Below, piece after piece: positions 37,058-45,862 of a stretch of DNA of 64,000 nucleotides. Position numbers and translations under genes: made by a program. Under the pieces are notes generated by a model. That model was given only the letters and a program-made list of their open reading frames with translations. It was not told where the DNA came from and searched no databases. This stretch comes from JABJAG01 sp038137215 (GTDB taxonomy: Bacteria > Pseudomonadota > Alphaproteobacteria > UBA6615). Location of the stretch: contig JAYQBG010000001.1 of assembly GCA_038137215.1 (NCBI GenBank), positions 165,546 to 229,545 on the forward strand, given 5' to 3'. Within the stretch, counting starts at the first letter, position 1; each line of letters starts with the position of its first letter.

Positions 37058-38515
37058 ATGTTCCGCGTGCTCGATTTCCGACCCATCCTGTTTATCCTCG
37101 GCGTCCTGCTCTCGACGCTCGCCATCGCCATGGTGCTGCCCGCCCTGGTCGATGTGGCCACCGGCCACAGGGACTGGCAGGTCTTTGCCGCCTCGGCCGG
37201 GCTGACGCTGTTCATCGGCGTGTCGCTGATCCTGACGACCCGCGGCGGCGATATGAAAGTCGGGATTCGCGAGGCCTTCGTTCTGACCACATTGAGCTGG
37301 CTGGGCATGACGGTCTTCGCCGCGCTGCCCTTCGCCTTCGCAGGCCTGAATCTGAGCTTCGCCGACGCCTTCTTCGAAGCCATGTCGGGCATCACCACCA
37401 CCGGATCGACCGTGATCATCGGTCTGGACGCGGCCCCGCCGGGCATTCTTCTCTGGCGTGCCCTGCTTCAGTGGCTGGGCGGGATCGGTATCATCGTGAC
37501 AGCCATCGCCGTGCTGCCGATGCTGCAGGTCGGCGGTATGCAGATTTTCCGGCTTGAGAGTTCCGATACATCGGAAAAGGTTCTGCCCCGCGCCGCGCAG
37601 ACCTCCACCGCGATCGGATCCATCTATCTGGGCCTGACCCTGATCTGCGCCCTGGGCTACTGGATTGCCGGGATGCCCGGCTTCGATGCCGTTGCTCATG
37701 CCATGACCACCATTGCGACCGGCGGCTTTTCGACCTCGGATGCCAGCATCGGGGTTTTCGACAATGCCGCCATCGATGCCATTGCCATCGCCTTCATGAT
37801 CACCGGCGCGCTTCCCTTCGTGCTCTATCTTCAGGCTGCGCGCGGACGGCCCGAGAGCCTGTGGCGTGATTCACAGGTCCGCTGGTTTCTCGCCATTGTC
37901 GTCGGGGTGATCAGCATCATCACCCTGCCGCTCTATCTGTCCCACGAACTCGGCCTCGGCGTATCGATCCGGGCCGCCGCCTTCAACACGGTGTCCATCA
38001 TTACTGGGACGGGCTATGCGACCGCGGCCTTTGACACCTGGGGCACCTTCCCGCTGATCATCTTCTTCGTGATCATGTTTATCGGCGGCTGCGCCGGTTC
38101 AACCACCTGCGGCATCAAGATCTTCCGGTTTCAGGTGCTCTATGCCATCGCCTCGATGCAGATCAAACGCCTGCTGCAGCCCCACGGCGTGTTCATCCCG
38201 CATTACAACCGTAACCCGGTGACCGAAGAAATCGCGCTTTCCGTTCTGGGCTTCGTGTTCTTCTACATCCTGGTCTTCATTCTGCTGGCCCTGGGGCTGA
38301 GCGCGCTCGGCCTGGACTTCCTGACCAGTCTGTCCGGGGCCGCCACGGCCATATCCAATGTGGGTCCGGGCCTCGGTCCGACCATCGGACCGGTGGGCAC
38401 CTTCGCCGATCTGCCCGATGCCGCCAAATGGATGCTCTCGGCCGGGATGCTGCTCGGCCGTCTCGAGCTGTTCACGGTGCTCGTCATTCTGACCCCGGCC
38501 TTCTGGCGGAACTAG
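37058..38515 (+). CDS. TrkH-family potassium uptake protein
   Basis: 485 residues, highly hydrophobic, with the four-fold MPM repeats of TrkH/KtrB. Selectivity-filter-type loops include ITTTGSTVI, ATGGFSTSDASIG, TGTGYATAAFDTWG and SNVGPGLGPTIGPVG, each with the key glycine. It forms the K+ channel of a Trk system gated by TrkA, which is not in this window. The ATG at 37058 follows an in-frame GTG at 37055; either could start it. Its TAG is 2 bases before the argE start. Confidence 0.92.
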   Translation: MFRVLDFRPILFILGVLLSTLAIAMVLPALVDVATGHRDWQVFAASAGLTLFIGVSLILTTRGGDMKVGIREAFVLTTLSWLGMTVFAALPFAFAGLNLSFADAFFEAMSGITTTGSTVIIGLDAAPPGILLWRALLQWLGGIGIIVTAIAVLPMLQVGGMQIFRLESSDTSEKVLPRAAQTSTAIGSIYLGLTLICALGYWIAGMPGFDAVAHAMTTIATGGFSTSDASIGVFDNAAIDAIAIAFMITGALPFVLYLQAARGRPESLWRDSQVRWFLAIVVGVISIITLPLYLSHELGLGVSIRAAAFNTVSIITGTGYATAAFDTWGTFPLIIFFVIMFIGGCAGSTTCGIKIFRFQVLYAIASMQIKRLLQPHGVFIPHYNRNPVTEEIALSVLGFVFFYILVFILLALGLSALGLDFLTSLSGAATAISNVGPGLGPTIGPVGTFADLPDAAKWMLSAGMLLGRLELFTVLVILTPAFWRN

Positions 38516-38517
38516 CG

Positions 38518-39708
38518 ATGACGGATGACCCCTCGCGGACCCTCGAGTTGCTGGCGCAACTGATCGGTTTCGACACCACGTCCCATCTCTCCAATCTCGA
38601 CTTCATCGAGTTCGTGGAGGACTACCTGTCGCGCCATGGCGTTGAATCACGCCGGATACCCAGCGATGACGGAAGCAAGACCAATCTGCTTACCCGCATC
38701 GGTCCGGACATTGCCGGCGGGGTCCTGTTGTCGGGACACACGGACGTCGTGCCGGTTGCCGGACAGGACTGGGCGTCCGACCCGTTCCTGCTCGATACCC
38801 GCGAGGTCGATGGCCAGACCCGCCACTTCGGGCGCGGTACGGCCGACATGAAGGGGTTCATTGCAGCCGTTCTTGCCCGCGTCCCGTCGCTGGCCCGGGC
38901 TGATCTGAAGACACCAATCCATATCGGTCTCACCTATGACGAGGAGGTGGGCTGCAAGGGGGTCGGGCGGATGATCGACCAGCTTGGCGCTGTCGTACCG
39001 ATGCCCGCTGTGGCCATTGTCGGTGAACCGACCAGCATGCAGATTGTCTCCGGGCACAAGGGAATCCGTGGCTTTGAAACCGTCTTTACCGGCGTGGCCG
39101 CGCATTCGAGCGCACCGCATCTCGGCGTGAACGCCATCGTGCATGCCGCCCGGTTCATCGATTTCCTCACCGGCCTCGCCGCCGAGATTCGCGACGCGGC
39201 AGATCCTGACAGCCCCTTCGATCCCCCCTGGACCACCTTCAACATCGGCACCATTCAGGGCGGTGAGGCGCTCAACATCATCGCCGAGCGGTGCATTGTG
39301 AAATGGGAGTTCCGGCCCCTGCCCGAAACCGACGCGGATGCGATCGTCACAAAGGTGCGGAACCATATCGAAAACGAAATTCATCCCGCCATGCAAGCCG
39401 CCAACACCCGCGCCGGCGCAGAACTCCACGCCCTGGAAGCCGTGCCACCGATGCGCTCCGACCAGGATTCGCCGGCCGAACGGCTGGTGCGCCATCTGAC
39501 CGGCGCCAACACGACACATACGGTCGCCTATGTCGCGGAAGCCAGTCAGTACCAGGCCCATGGCATTCCCACCGTGTTGTGCGGACCGGGCGATATCGCC
39601 CAGGCGCACCAGCCCGATGAATGGATCGCCCAGAGTGAACTCGATGCCTGCGAAGCCTTTCTCGACCGGCTTGAAGCCTGGGCCGTCTCCGGAGAACCGA
39701 TCCCCTAG
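38518..39708 (+). CDS. argE: acetylornithine deacetylase (M20 family)
   Basis: 396 residues from ATG 38518, 2 bases after the trkH stop; a longer ORF into trkH is spurious. It removes the acetyl group from N-acetylornithine (arginine synthesis). M20 metal ligands are in LSGHTDVVPV, RGTADMKGFIA and the catalytic/ligand DEEVGCKG; the C-terminal GPGDIAQAHQPDEW completes the set. ArgF and argD lie 2-3 kb downstream on the other strand, supporting the arginine assignment, but other M20 deacylases look similar. Confidence 0.87.
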   Translation: MTDDPSRTLELLAQLIGFDTTSHLSNLDFIEFVEDYLSRHGVESRRIPSDDGSKTNLLTRIGPDIAGGVLLSGHTDVVPVAGQDWASDPFLLDTREVDGQTRHFGRGTADMKGFIAAVLARVPSLARADLKTPIHIGLTYDEEVGCKGVGRMIDQLGAVVPMPAVAIVGEPTSMQIVSGHKGIRGFETVFTGVAAHSSAPHLGVNAIVHAARFIDFLTGLAAEIRDAADPDSPFDPPWTTFNIGTIQGGEALNIIAERCIVKWEFRPLPETDADAIVTKVRNHIENEIHPAMQAANTRAGAELHALEAVPPMRSDQDSPAERLVRHLTGANTTHTVAYVAEASQYQAHGIPTVLCGPGDIAQAHQPDEWIAQSELDACEAFLDRLEAWAVSGEPIP

Positions 39709-39720
39709 ACAGGGGCCCGG

Positions 39721-40314
39721 CTAGCGGATCAGGAAGGGCTGCAGGAACTGGTTGATGACCTTTTCAAGCTCTCGGTTCAGGTCGTTGATCATGGCTTCGG
39801 TGATCTCGAACCAGACCTTGTCCCGCTCATTGAGGGAAATGTTTTCCGCCACGGTGCGCGATCGTGTGGCTTCGGCGGAAACGGTCCCGCTGCGTCCCCC
39901 GGCCGCGTCGCGAATGGCCACCCGAGCGGCCAGCTTGCCGTCATAGCGTTCCGACTGATCTCTGGTCACCACACCGCGCACACCCGACGTGCGCTCCAGC
40001 TTTGTCTCGACCACCGACGCTTCGGTGATGGTGAAGACAATCGACCCGCTGTTGCCCACGGGCACCAGCCGGTCATTGGCCCATTGCCGCGCGGCAATCG
40101 ATGGCGGCACCGGCATCCCGGCGGACACATCGGCGCGCCCCGGCGAGACCGAGGCATCGACGATTTCCAGGCTCCGGGCATCCAGGCGGATCGCCGGTAG
40201 ATGGGTGAAGGTGATCTGCGGGAATACCGGATGGGGCGGCGGGTTCGTGCATGCGGCCAGAACACAGGCAGAACTGCCCGTCAGAAAAGTGCGCCGGTTG
40301 ATACCAATCTTCAT
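39721..40314 (-). CDS. Tat-type lipoprotein, unknown function
   Basis: 197 residues. The N-terminus NRRTFLTGSSACVLAAC contains both a twin-arginine motif (NRRTFL) and a lipobox (LAAC), so it is probably exported folded and lipid-anchored. The mature part has the phrases AARQWANDRLVPVGNSGS and RYDGKLAARVAIRD, then a helical C-terminus with paired acidic/basic residues ending QFLQPFLIR. I recall similar unnamed proteins near argF/hslO in other alphaproteobacteria but know no function. It is downstream of hslO on the same strand. Confidence 0.8.
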   Translation of the reverse strand: MKIGINRRTFLTGSSACVLAACTNPPPHPVFPQITFTHLPAIRLDARSLEIVDASVSPGRADVSAGMPVPPSIAARQWANDRLVPVGNSGSIVFTITEASVVETKLERTSGVRGVVTRDQSERYDGKLAARVAIRDAAGGRSGTVSAEATRSRTVAENISLNERDKVWFEITEAMINDLNRELEKVINQFLQPFLIR

Positions 40315-40352
40315 GCTGCGTCCCCAGAATTTCAGCCGTGTAACCCTGCACG

Positions 40353-41345
40353 CTAGTCTAGCGGTGATTCAGGCAAATCCATGGCAGCCGAACGCGCTTC
40401 CACGGCCTCGGGTGTGAACCGGTAGGTTTCGTTGCAGAACTCACAGGTCACTTTCAGCATGCCATCCTCGGCGAGATCGTAGAGGTCTTCACGCGGCAAC
40501 TGTACCAGGACATTGAACACCCGGTCTTCGGAACACCGGCAACCGCGGGCTACCGGACGGGCCGGCGTGACCCGAACGCCTTCCTCGTGGAACAGCCGGA
40601 ACAGATAGCGCTCGGCCGCCAGGTCTTCGGCCAGCATCTCGGCATCCGTGCCCGTCGCCATCAGCATCATGACCCGGCGCCAGGTATCGGCTTCGTCGTC
40701 GGAGGGCAAATGCTGGTTGGGGTCGTCCGCGATCCGCTGCACCATCATCGCGCCGGCCCGCCACGGGGCATCCGGGCCGTCACCGGCCCGCCCGGCCGAA
40801 ACCATGATAGCGGCATCCATTTGCTGGGATTGCCGGAAATAGTGCTGGGCACATTCGGCCAGCGTATCGCCCACCAGTTCCACCATGCCCTGATAGCGAT
40901 CCGTGTGCGGGCCCTGATCGACGGTCAGCGCCAGATAACCCTCCCCGAGAAGGGCCCGGGCGCCCGTCCGATCGGCCACGGCCTCCGCATCATAATTGGC
41001 ATAGCCGCGCACCACGTAGCGCTCGCCGCCGTCATAGGTCTGGATGTCGGCCAGCAGCAGGGATACCGGACCATCGCCCTGTGCCTGGAAGGTGAAGATG
41101 CCGTCGAACTTGAGGGCCGCGGCCAGCGTCACGCTCAACGCAATCGCCTGCCCCAGCAATTCGGCCACCGGTTCGGGATAGTCGTGACGGCGCAGGACAT
41201 CATCCACCACCGGGCCCAGCCGCGACAGGCGCCCGGTGAGACGGGCCTCACCGTCACCACCCGATTCGAGCTGAAACGGCTGGACCAGATCATCGCTTGG
41301 CCGATCCGGTTTCCCGTGATCGGGCACAGGTCCGGAATCAGGCAA
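40353..41345 (-). CDS. hslO: redox-regulated chaperone Hsp33
   Basis: 330 residues, starting with TTG at 41345 inside the end of argF (8-base overlap); the N-terminal DDLVQPFQLE segment follows. The C-terminal redox zinc switch has all four cysteines: GCRCSEDR (C269, C271) and CEFC (C301, C304). Under oxidative stress these form disulfides and activate the holdase. The order argD-argF-hslO in one strand is frequent in alphaproteobacteria and suggests cotranscription. Confidence 0.95.
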   Translation of the reverse strand: MPDSGPVPDHGKPDRPSDDLVQPFQLESGGDGEARLTGRLSRLGPVVDDVLRRHDYPEPVAELLGQAIALSVTLAAALKFDGIFTFQAQGDGPVSLLLADIQTYDGGERYVVRGYANYDAEAVADRTGARALLGEGYLALTVDQGPHTDRYQGMVELVGDTLAECAQHYFRQSQQMDAAIMVSAGRAGDGPDAPWRAGAMMVQRIADDPNQHLPSDDEADTWRRVMMLMATGTDAEMLAEDLAAERYLFRLFHEEGVRVTPARPVARGCRCSEDRVFNVLVQLPREDLYDLAEDGMLKVTCEFCNETYRFTPEAVEARSAAMDLPESPLD

Positions 41346-42258
41346 GGCCCTTATCCCCGAGCAGGCACCACAACAGCACGCTTTTCTGGGCGTGGAGGCG
41401 GTTCCCCGCCTCGGTCCAGATCACCGATTGCGGACCGTCCACAACATCGGTGGTCGCCTCATCACCACGATAGACCGGCAGGCAATGCATGAAGATAGCG
41501 TTTTCGGCCGCCTGCGCCATCAGCGCAGCATCGACGCGAAACGGCTCGAGTGCCTTGCGGCGCTTCTCCGCCTCGGCATCGCCCATGGACACCCAGGTGT
41601 CGGTGACAACGCAGTCTGCGCCCGCAACGGCCGCGACCGGATCCCCCCCGACGGAGATCTTCGCGCCCTTGGCCTGCGCCCGGCCGAGCACGTCGGCGGG
41701 GGGGCGGAACCCGCCCGGCGAGGCAATGCGGAACTCGAACCCGAACTGTCCGGCGGCGTGAATCCAGGAGCTGGCGACATTGTTGGCATCGCCGCACCAG
41801 GCCACAACCTTCCCCGCAATCGGTCCGGAAACCTCTTCGAAGGTCATGACATCGGCCATGATCTGGCAGGGGTGCGATTTGTCGGTCAGCCCGTTGATCA
41901 CCGGCACGGTTGCCGCATTGGCCATGTCCATCAGGTTCTCGACCGATGAGGTCCGGTACATGATCACATCGACATACTGGGAGAGGATGCGCGCCGTGTC
42001 AGCCACGGTTTCACCGCGCCCGAGTTGCGAGCCCTCGGGTTCGAGGATCACGACCCGGCCCCCGAGAGACTGCATCGCCACCTCGAAAGACACGCGCGTG
42101 CGCGTGCTCGGCTTCTCGAAAACCATGGCCAGGGTCTTGCCGGCCAGGGCCGTCTCGTTGCCGCCGCCCGTCTTCATGCGGGTTGCGGAATCGATCATCG
42201 CCCGCAGCGTGGCGGCCTCGATTTCGTCGAGATCCAGAAAATGTCGCAGGTCAGCCAT
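41338..42258 (-). CDS. argF: ornithine carbamoyltransferase
   Basis: 306 residues from ATG 42258 (MADLRHFLDL); the longer ORF extends into argD and is spurious. It makes citrulline from ornithine and carbamoyl phosphate. The carbamoyl-phosphate motif STRTR lies near residue 52, followed by DKSHPCQ and the ornithine-side HCLP. It overlaps argD upstream by 8 bases and hslO downstream by 8 bases, a tightly packed operon. Confidence 0.96.
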   Translation of the reverse strand: MADLRHFLDLDEIEAATLRAMIDSATRMKTGGGNETALAGKTLAMVFEKPSTRTRVSFEVAMQSLGGRVVILEPEGSQLGRGETVADTARILSQYVDVIMYRTSSVENLMDMANAATVPVINGLTDKSHPCQIMADVMTFEEVSGPIAGKVVAWCGDANNVASSWIHAAGQFGFEFRIASPGGFRPPADVLGRAQAKGAKISVGGDPVAAVAGADCVVTDTWVSMGDAEAEKRRKALEPFRVDAALMAQAAENAIFMHCLPVYRGDEATTDVVDGPQSVIWTEAGNRLHAQKSVLLWCLLGDKGLA

Positions 42259-43438
42259 GTTCCGATCCGGCCAGCGTTGCGCAGGCCTTGTCCATGGCAT
42301 CGAGGGCTTCGGCGATTTCCGTCTCGCCAATCACCAGGGGCGGCAACATGCGCAGCACGTTTTCGCCCGCGACAACCGTCAGCAGGCCTTGATCGCGCGC
42401 CGCCTCCCCGAGCGCGGCATTGGTGTGGGGTTCGCGGACAACCATGCCGATCATCAGCCCCTTGCCGCGCACACCGGCGAGGACCGTGTCGTATTCTGCC
42501 GCCAGGCCTTCCAGGCCCTGCTTCAGCGCCGCGCCGGATTTTTCGACCTGATCGAGAAAGCCGTCTTCCGTCAGGACATCCAGCGTCGCATTGGCCACAG
42601 CCATGGCCAGCGGGTTCCCGCCAAAGGTGCTGCCATGCGACCCTGCCGTCATGGTGTCGGCGACCGCCTGGGTGGCCAGGATGGCTCCACTGGGGAATCC
42701 ACCGGCAATGCCTTTGGCGCACCCCATGATATCCGGCGTCACGCCGGACCACTCATGGGCGAAAAGCCGCCCGGTACGGCCAAAGCCGGTCTGGACCTCG
42801 TCGAAGACCAACAGCAGGCCGAACTCGTCGGCGGCAGCGCGGAGTTCCCTCAGGTAGTCGTCCTCGAGCGGGCGCAATCCTCCCTCGCCCTGGATCGGCT
42901 CAACCACGATGGAGGCGGTTTCCGCTGTGATCGCATCGCGCAACGCGTTCATGTTGTGCACCGGTACGATGTCGAAGCCGTCGGCCGGCTCACCAAATCC
43001 GTCGAGATGCTTGGGATTCTTCGAGGCCGACAGCATGGCCATGGTCCGACCGTGGAAGGAACTCTCCAGAGTGATCGACCGCCATTTTTCCGGATTCCCG
43101 TTGACCGCATGGAAACGCCGGGACGCCTTGACCGCGCCCTCCATCGCCTCGGTGCCGGAGTTGCAGAAGAACACAGCATCGGCAAAGGACAATGCGCAGA
43201 GCCGCTCAGCCAGACGCACCTGATCGGGAATGTTGTACAGGTTGGAGACATGCCAGAGCCGCGCCGCCTGATCGGTCAGCGCCGCGACCAGATGCGGGTG
43301 GCTGTGGCCCAGCGAGTTGACCGCGATCCCGGCCGCGAAATCGAGATATCGGCGCCCGTCCGTATCGAACAAATAAGCGCCTTCACCCTTTTCGAACGAA
43401 ACGGTTGGGTGACCGTATGTCGGCATCACCGCATTCAT
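42251..43438 (-). CDS. argD: acetylornithine/succinyldiaminopimelate aminotransferase
   Basis: 395 residues, class III PLP aminotransferase. It forms N-acetylornithine from the semialdehyde with glutamate. Visible are GIAVNSLGHSHP, FCNSGTEAMEGAVK, LVFDEVQTGFGRTG and the Schiff-base lysine in GCAKGIAGGFP, and GSHGSTFGGNPLA. It is the first gene of the argD-argF-hslO unit; the 99 bases before it separate it from the ABC permease gene. Confidence 0.95.
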   Translation of the reverse strand: MNAVMPTYGHPTVSFEKGEGAYLFDTDGRRYLDFAAGIAVNSLGHSHPHLVAALTDQAARLWHVSNLYNIPDQVRLAERLCALSFADAVFFCNSGTEAMEGAVKASRRFHAVNGNPEKWRSITLESSFHGRTMAMLSASKNPKHLDGFGEPADGFDIVPVHNMNALRDAITAETASIVVEPIQGEGGLRPLEDDYLRELRAAADEFGLLLVFDEVQTGFGRTGRLFAHEWSGVTPDIMGCAKGIAGGFPSGAILATQAVADTMTAGSHGSTFGGNPLAMAVANATLDVLTEDGFLDQVEKSGAALKQGLEGLAAEYDTVLAGVRGKGLMIGMVVREPHTNAALGEAARDQGLLTVVAGENVLRMLPPLVIGETEIAEALDAMDKACATLAGSEHG

Positions 43439-43537
43439 GACCTGATCCCCAGCACAACGTGATCGCGGCGCAGAAGTGCGCCGCGAAAAAGGCAGTGACT
43501 ATCGAAAATGACACCACGGAAGTCAACGGCGGAGCGC

Positions 43538-44359
43538 CTAGCTCTTCATCCGGTATCCGATGGCAAACAGCCGGTAGCTCACCGCCCAGAAGAACAACAT
43601 CACGCCAAGACAGACGCCACCACCCAGCCAAGGCGACACCTCGGCCTGCCCCGACACCCCGAACCGGATGCCGTCAACGATGTAAAATACCGGGTTGAAG
43701 CGCGCATAGGGCTGAATGGCCACCGGCAGCGCGTCCAGCGCGAAAAAGACGCCGGAGAAGAACACGAAGGGCAGAAAGACGAAGGTCTGGACCGAGTTGA
43801 TATAGTCCCATTTGCGCGCCCAGAGACCGGAAATCTGACTGAACAATCCGATCATCAGGCTTCCCACGGCCACGAAAAATACCAGCGCCAGAGGTTCGGC
43901 CGGCCAGCGCGCATCAAAGGGCAGCAGCGCAATCCAGACCACCGTCGAGACCATCAGGCTGCCGGTGACCGTCGCACCGGCAAAGCCGAGCACGATTTCG
44001 CCCGGGGTCAGGGGCAGGACCGCCAGGTCGCCGAAGATGCCCTCGGTCTTGTCATAGACAATCGAGAAAGCGGCAGATTCGAAGGACCGTTCCAGCGCCG
44101 CCACCGCGATCAGGCCCGGCACCAGAAAGGCCATGAAGGGCAAGCCGCCCATGGTTGCAGTGCTCTGGTCGATCGCCAGCCCGAATACGCTGGCAAACAG
44201 AACCGCGCGAATCCCCGGGGCGGCAAGCGTGATCTTCCAGATCTTAAAACCGCGCGCCATCTCGCGACGATAAAACGTGGCAAGCCCCAGCCAGTTGAAC
44301 AGCCCGAACTTCCGGGCCACCGGCCGCCCGCCCAGCAGAAGATGGGTGCGGTCGGTCAT
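43538..44359 (-). CDS. ABC-2 type transporter permease (second of a pair)
   Basis: 273 residues from ATG 44359 (a GTG at 44365 is also possible). Six hydrophobic segments and the ABC-2 block PLTPGEIVLGFAGATVTGSLM with FLPFVFFSGVFFALDALPVAIQP near the end are typical of the NodJ/DrrB/KpsM-like family. It aligns by eye with the gene upstream (both: FNW/VNWxGLxTxYxREVxRxFK, TLAAP), so the two look like an old duplication. No ATP-binding gene accompanies them here. Confidence 0.87.
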   Translation of the reverse strand: MTDRTHLLLGGRPVARKFGLFNWLGLATFYRREMARGFKIWKITLAAPGIRAVLFASVFGLAIDQSTATMGGLPFMAFLVPGLIAVAALERSFESAAFSIVYDKTEGIFGDLAVLPLTPGEIVLGFAGATVTGSLMVSTVVWIALLPFDARWPAEPLALVFFVAVGSLMIGLFSQISGLWARKWDYINSVQTFVFLPFVFFSGVFFALDALPVAIQPYARFNPVFYIVDGIRFGVSGQAEVSPWLGGGVCLGVMLFFWAVSYRLFAIGYRMKS

Positions 44360-44366
44360 CGCCACG

Positions 44367-45218
44367 TCAGGACTTCAGCTTATAGCCGGTGACGAGCATC
44401 CGGTGCACCACCAGAAACAGGACGAGATTGACGCTTATCATCACCATGGCGCCGAGCCAGAACGGCGTATCGCCCTGGCCGATGAAGCCGTAGCGCAGGC
44501 CGTCAATGGCATAGAAAAACGGATTGAACTTCGCCACGACCTGCCAGATCTCGGGCAAACGCGAGATCGAATAGAAGGTACCCGAGAGAAACGAGAGCGG
44601 AACGACGACGAAATTGGTGATCGCGGCCATATGGTCGAACTTCTCGGCCCAGATGCCGCCGATCATCCCCAGCAGGGCCATCATGGCGGACGCGGTCAAC
44701 GCGAAGAACAAAATGGCTCCGACATTGTGGAAGGGGAATTCGACCAGGAAGGACATCGCAAGCGTGGCCGAAAGACCAACGATGATGCCGCGGGTGATCC
44801 CGCCCCCGAGGAAGCCGCAGAGCATTTCCAGCGGCGTGATCGGCGGCATGAGCACATCGACGATATTGCCCTGGATCTTCGACGTCATCATCGAGGACGA
44901 GGTGTTCGCAAAGGAATTCTGAAGGATCGTCATCATCACCAGCCCCGGCGCCAGAAACACCGGAAACGGCACACTGCCGACCGTCCCGACGCGGTTTTGG
45001 AGCGCGATGGTGAAGATGGTGTAGAAAAGAAGCGTGGTGACAACCGGAGCCGCCAGTGTTTGCGTGAACACCTTGAAGAAACGTTTGACCTCACGATGAT
45101 AGAGCGTCCACAGACCCCGCCAGTTGACGCTGCCGAACTGACGTACCTGCGGCGTCATATCGGCATGCCTGTGCACCCGATCTGCGTCGATAACCTGTCG
45201 TTCTGTTGCTTCCGTCAT
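44367..45218 (-). CDS. ABC-2 type transporter permease (first of a pair)
   Basis: 283 residues from ATG 45218, which has GGAG 6 bases ahead; ORF extensions upstream run over recX and are not supported. The N-terminal 55 residues are hydrophilic, then six hydrophobic segments with the ABC-2 block MPPITPLEMLCGFLGGG and VVPLSFLSGTFYSISRLPE. It ends 7 bases before the second permease starts, so they are cotranscribed and probably form a heterodimer. It diverges from recX over about 60 bases. Confidence 0.87.
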   Translation of the reverse strand: MTEATERQVIDADRVHRHADMTPQVRQFGSVNWRGLWTLYHREVKRFFKVFTQTLAAPVVTTLLFYTIFTIALQNRVGTVGSVPFPVFLAPGLVMMTILQNSFANTSSSMMTSKIQGNIVDVLMPPITPLEMLCGFLGGGITRGIIVGLSATLAMSFLVEFPFHNVGAILFFALTASAMMALLGMIGGIWAEKFDHMAAITNFVVVPLSFLSGTFYSISRLPEIWQVVAKFNPFFYAIDGLRYGFIGQGDTPFWLGAMVMISVNLVLFLVVHRMLVTGYKLKS

Positions 45219-45277
45219 GGGTGTCTCCGTCGGCGCGAACATAGGCGCGTGCCGCACCCCGAACAAGGCACCCACAC

Positions 45278-45862
45278 ATGACCGATGCGCCCGAACCCCG
45301 CAAGCGGCGCCAGCCCAAACCGGCAACCCGGAAACGTCTGCGAAATGCCGCGCTTTACTATATCGACCGCTACGCAACCTCTGCCGAACACCTGAAATCC
45401 GTGCTGATGCGCCGGGTCACCCGTTCTGCGCGCCTGCACGGCACCGATTTGCAGGAGGGCCGGGCCTGGATCGACGAAATCGTCGATGATCTTGTCACCC
45501 GCAAGCTCGTGGACGACACCGCCTTCGCCGAAACCCGGGCGGTCAGCCTGCATCGCGGCGGCGCGTCGCGGCGCAAGATCGCCATGGCCCTACGTGCCAA
45601 AGGGGTCGGCACGGCCGATATCGATGCCGCGCTGCACGCCCTGGACGAAACGCATAACGATGCCGAGTTCACGGCGGCCTGCAACTACGCACGGCGGCGG
45701 CGCTTCGGGCCGTGGCGCGATGCCGACACTCGCGCCGAGCGGCGCGACCGCGATCTCGCAGCCATGGCGCGGGCGGGGTTTGGCTTTCAGATGGCCCAGC
45801 GGGTGATCGACGCACCGGACATCGACACGCTGGAGCGTGACCGTCTGGGCTACGAGGACTGA
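45278..45862 (+). CDS. recX: RecX-family regulatory protein
   Basis: 194 residues, basic. Three-helix RecX repeats are suggested by ALYYIDRYATSAEHLKSVLMRRV, IVDDLVTRKLVDDTAFAETRAVSLHRGGASRRKIAMAL and KGVGTADIDAAL. RecX modulates RecA filament growth. RecA is not adjacent; a similar arrangement is seen in other alphaproteobacteria. The last 13 bases overlap the 3' end of the convergent mechanosensitive channel gene. Confidence 0.85.
   Translation: MTDAPEPRKRRQPKPATRKRLRNAALYYIDRYATSAEHLKSVLMRRVTRSARLHGTDLQEGRAWIDEIVDDLVTRKLVDDTAFAETRAVSLHRGGASRRKIAMALRAKGVGTADIDAALHALDETHNDAEFTAACNYARRRRFGPWRDADTRAERRDRDLAAMARAGFGFQMAQRVIDAPDIDTLERDRLGYED

Noticed and set aside
43538..45218. The ABC-2 permeases as partners of the MsbA-like ATPase at position 1
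   Set aside because: MsbA carries its own membrane half; the genes are 43 kb apart and of a different ABC type.
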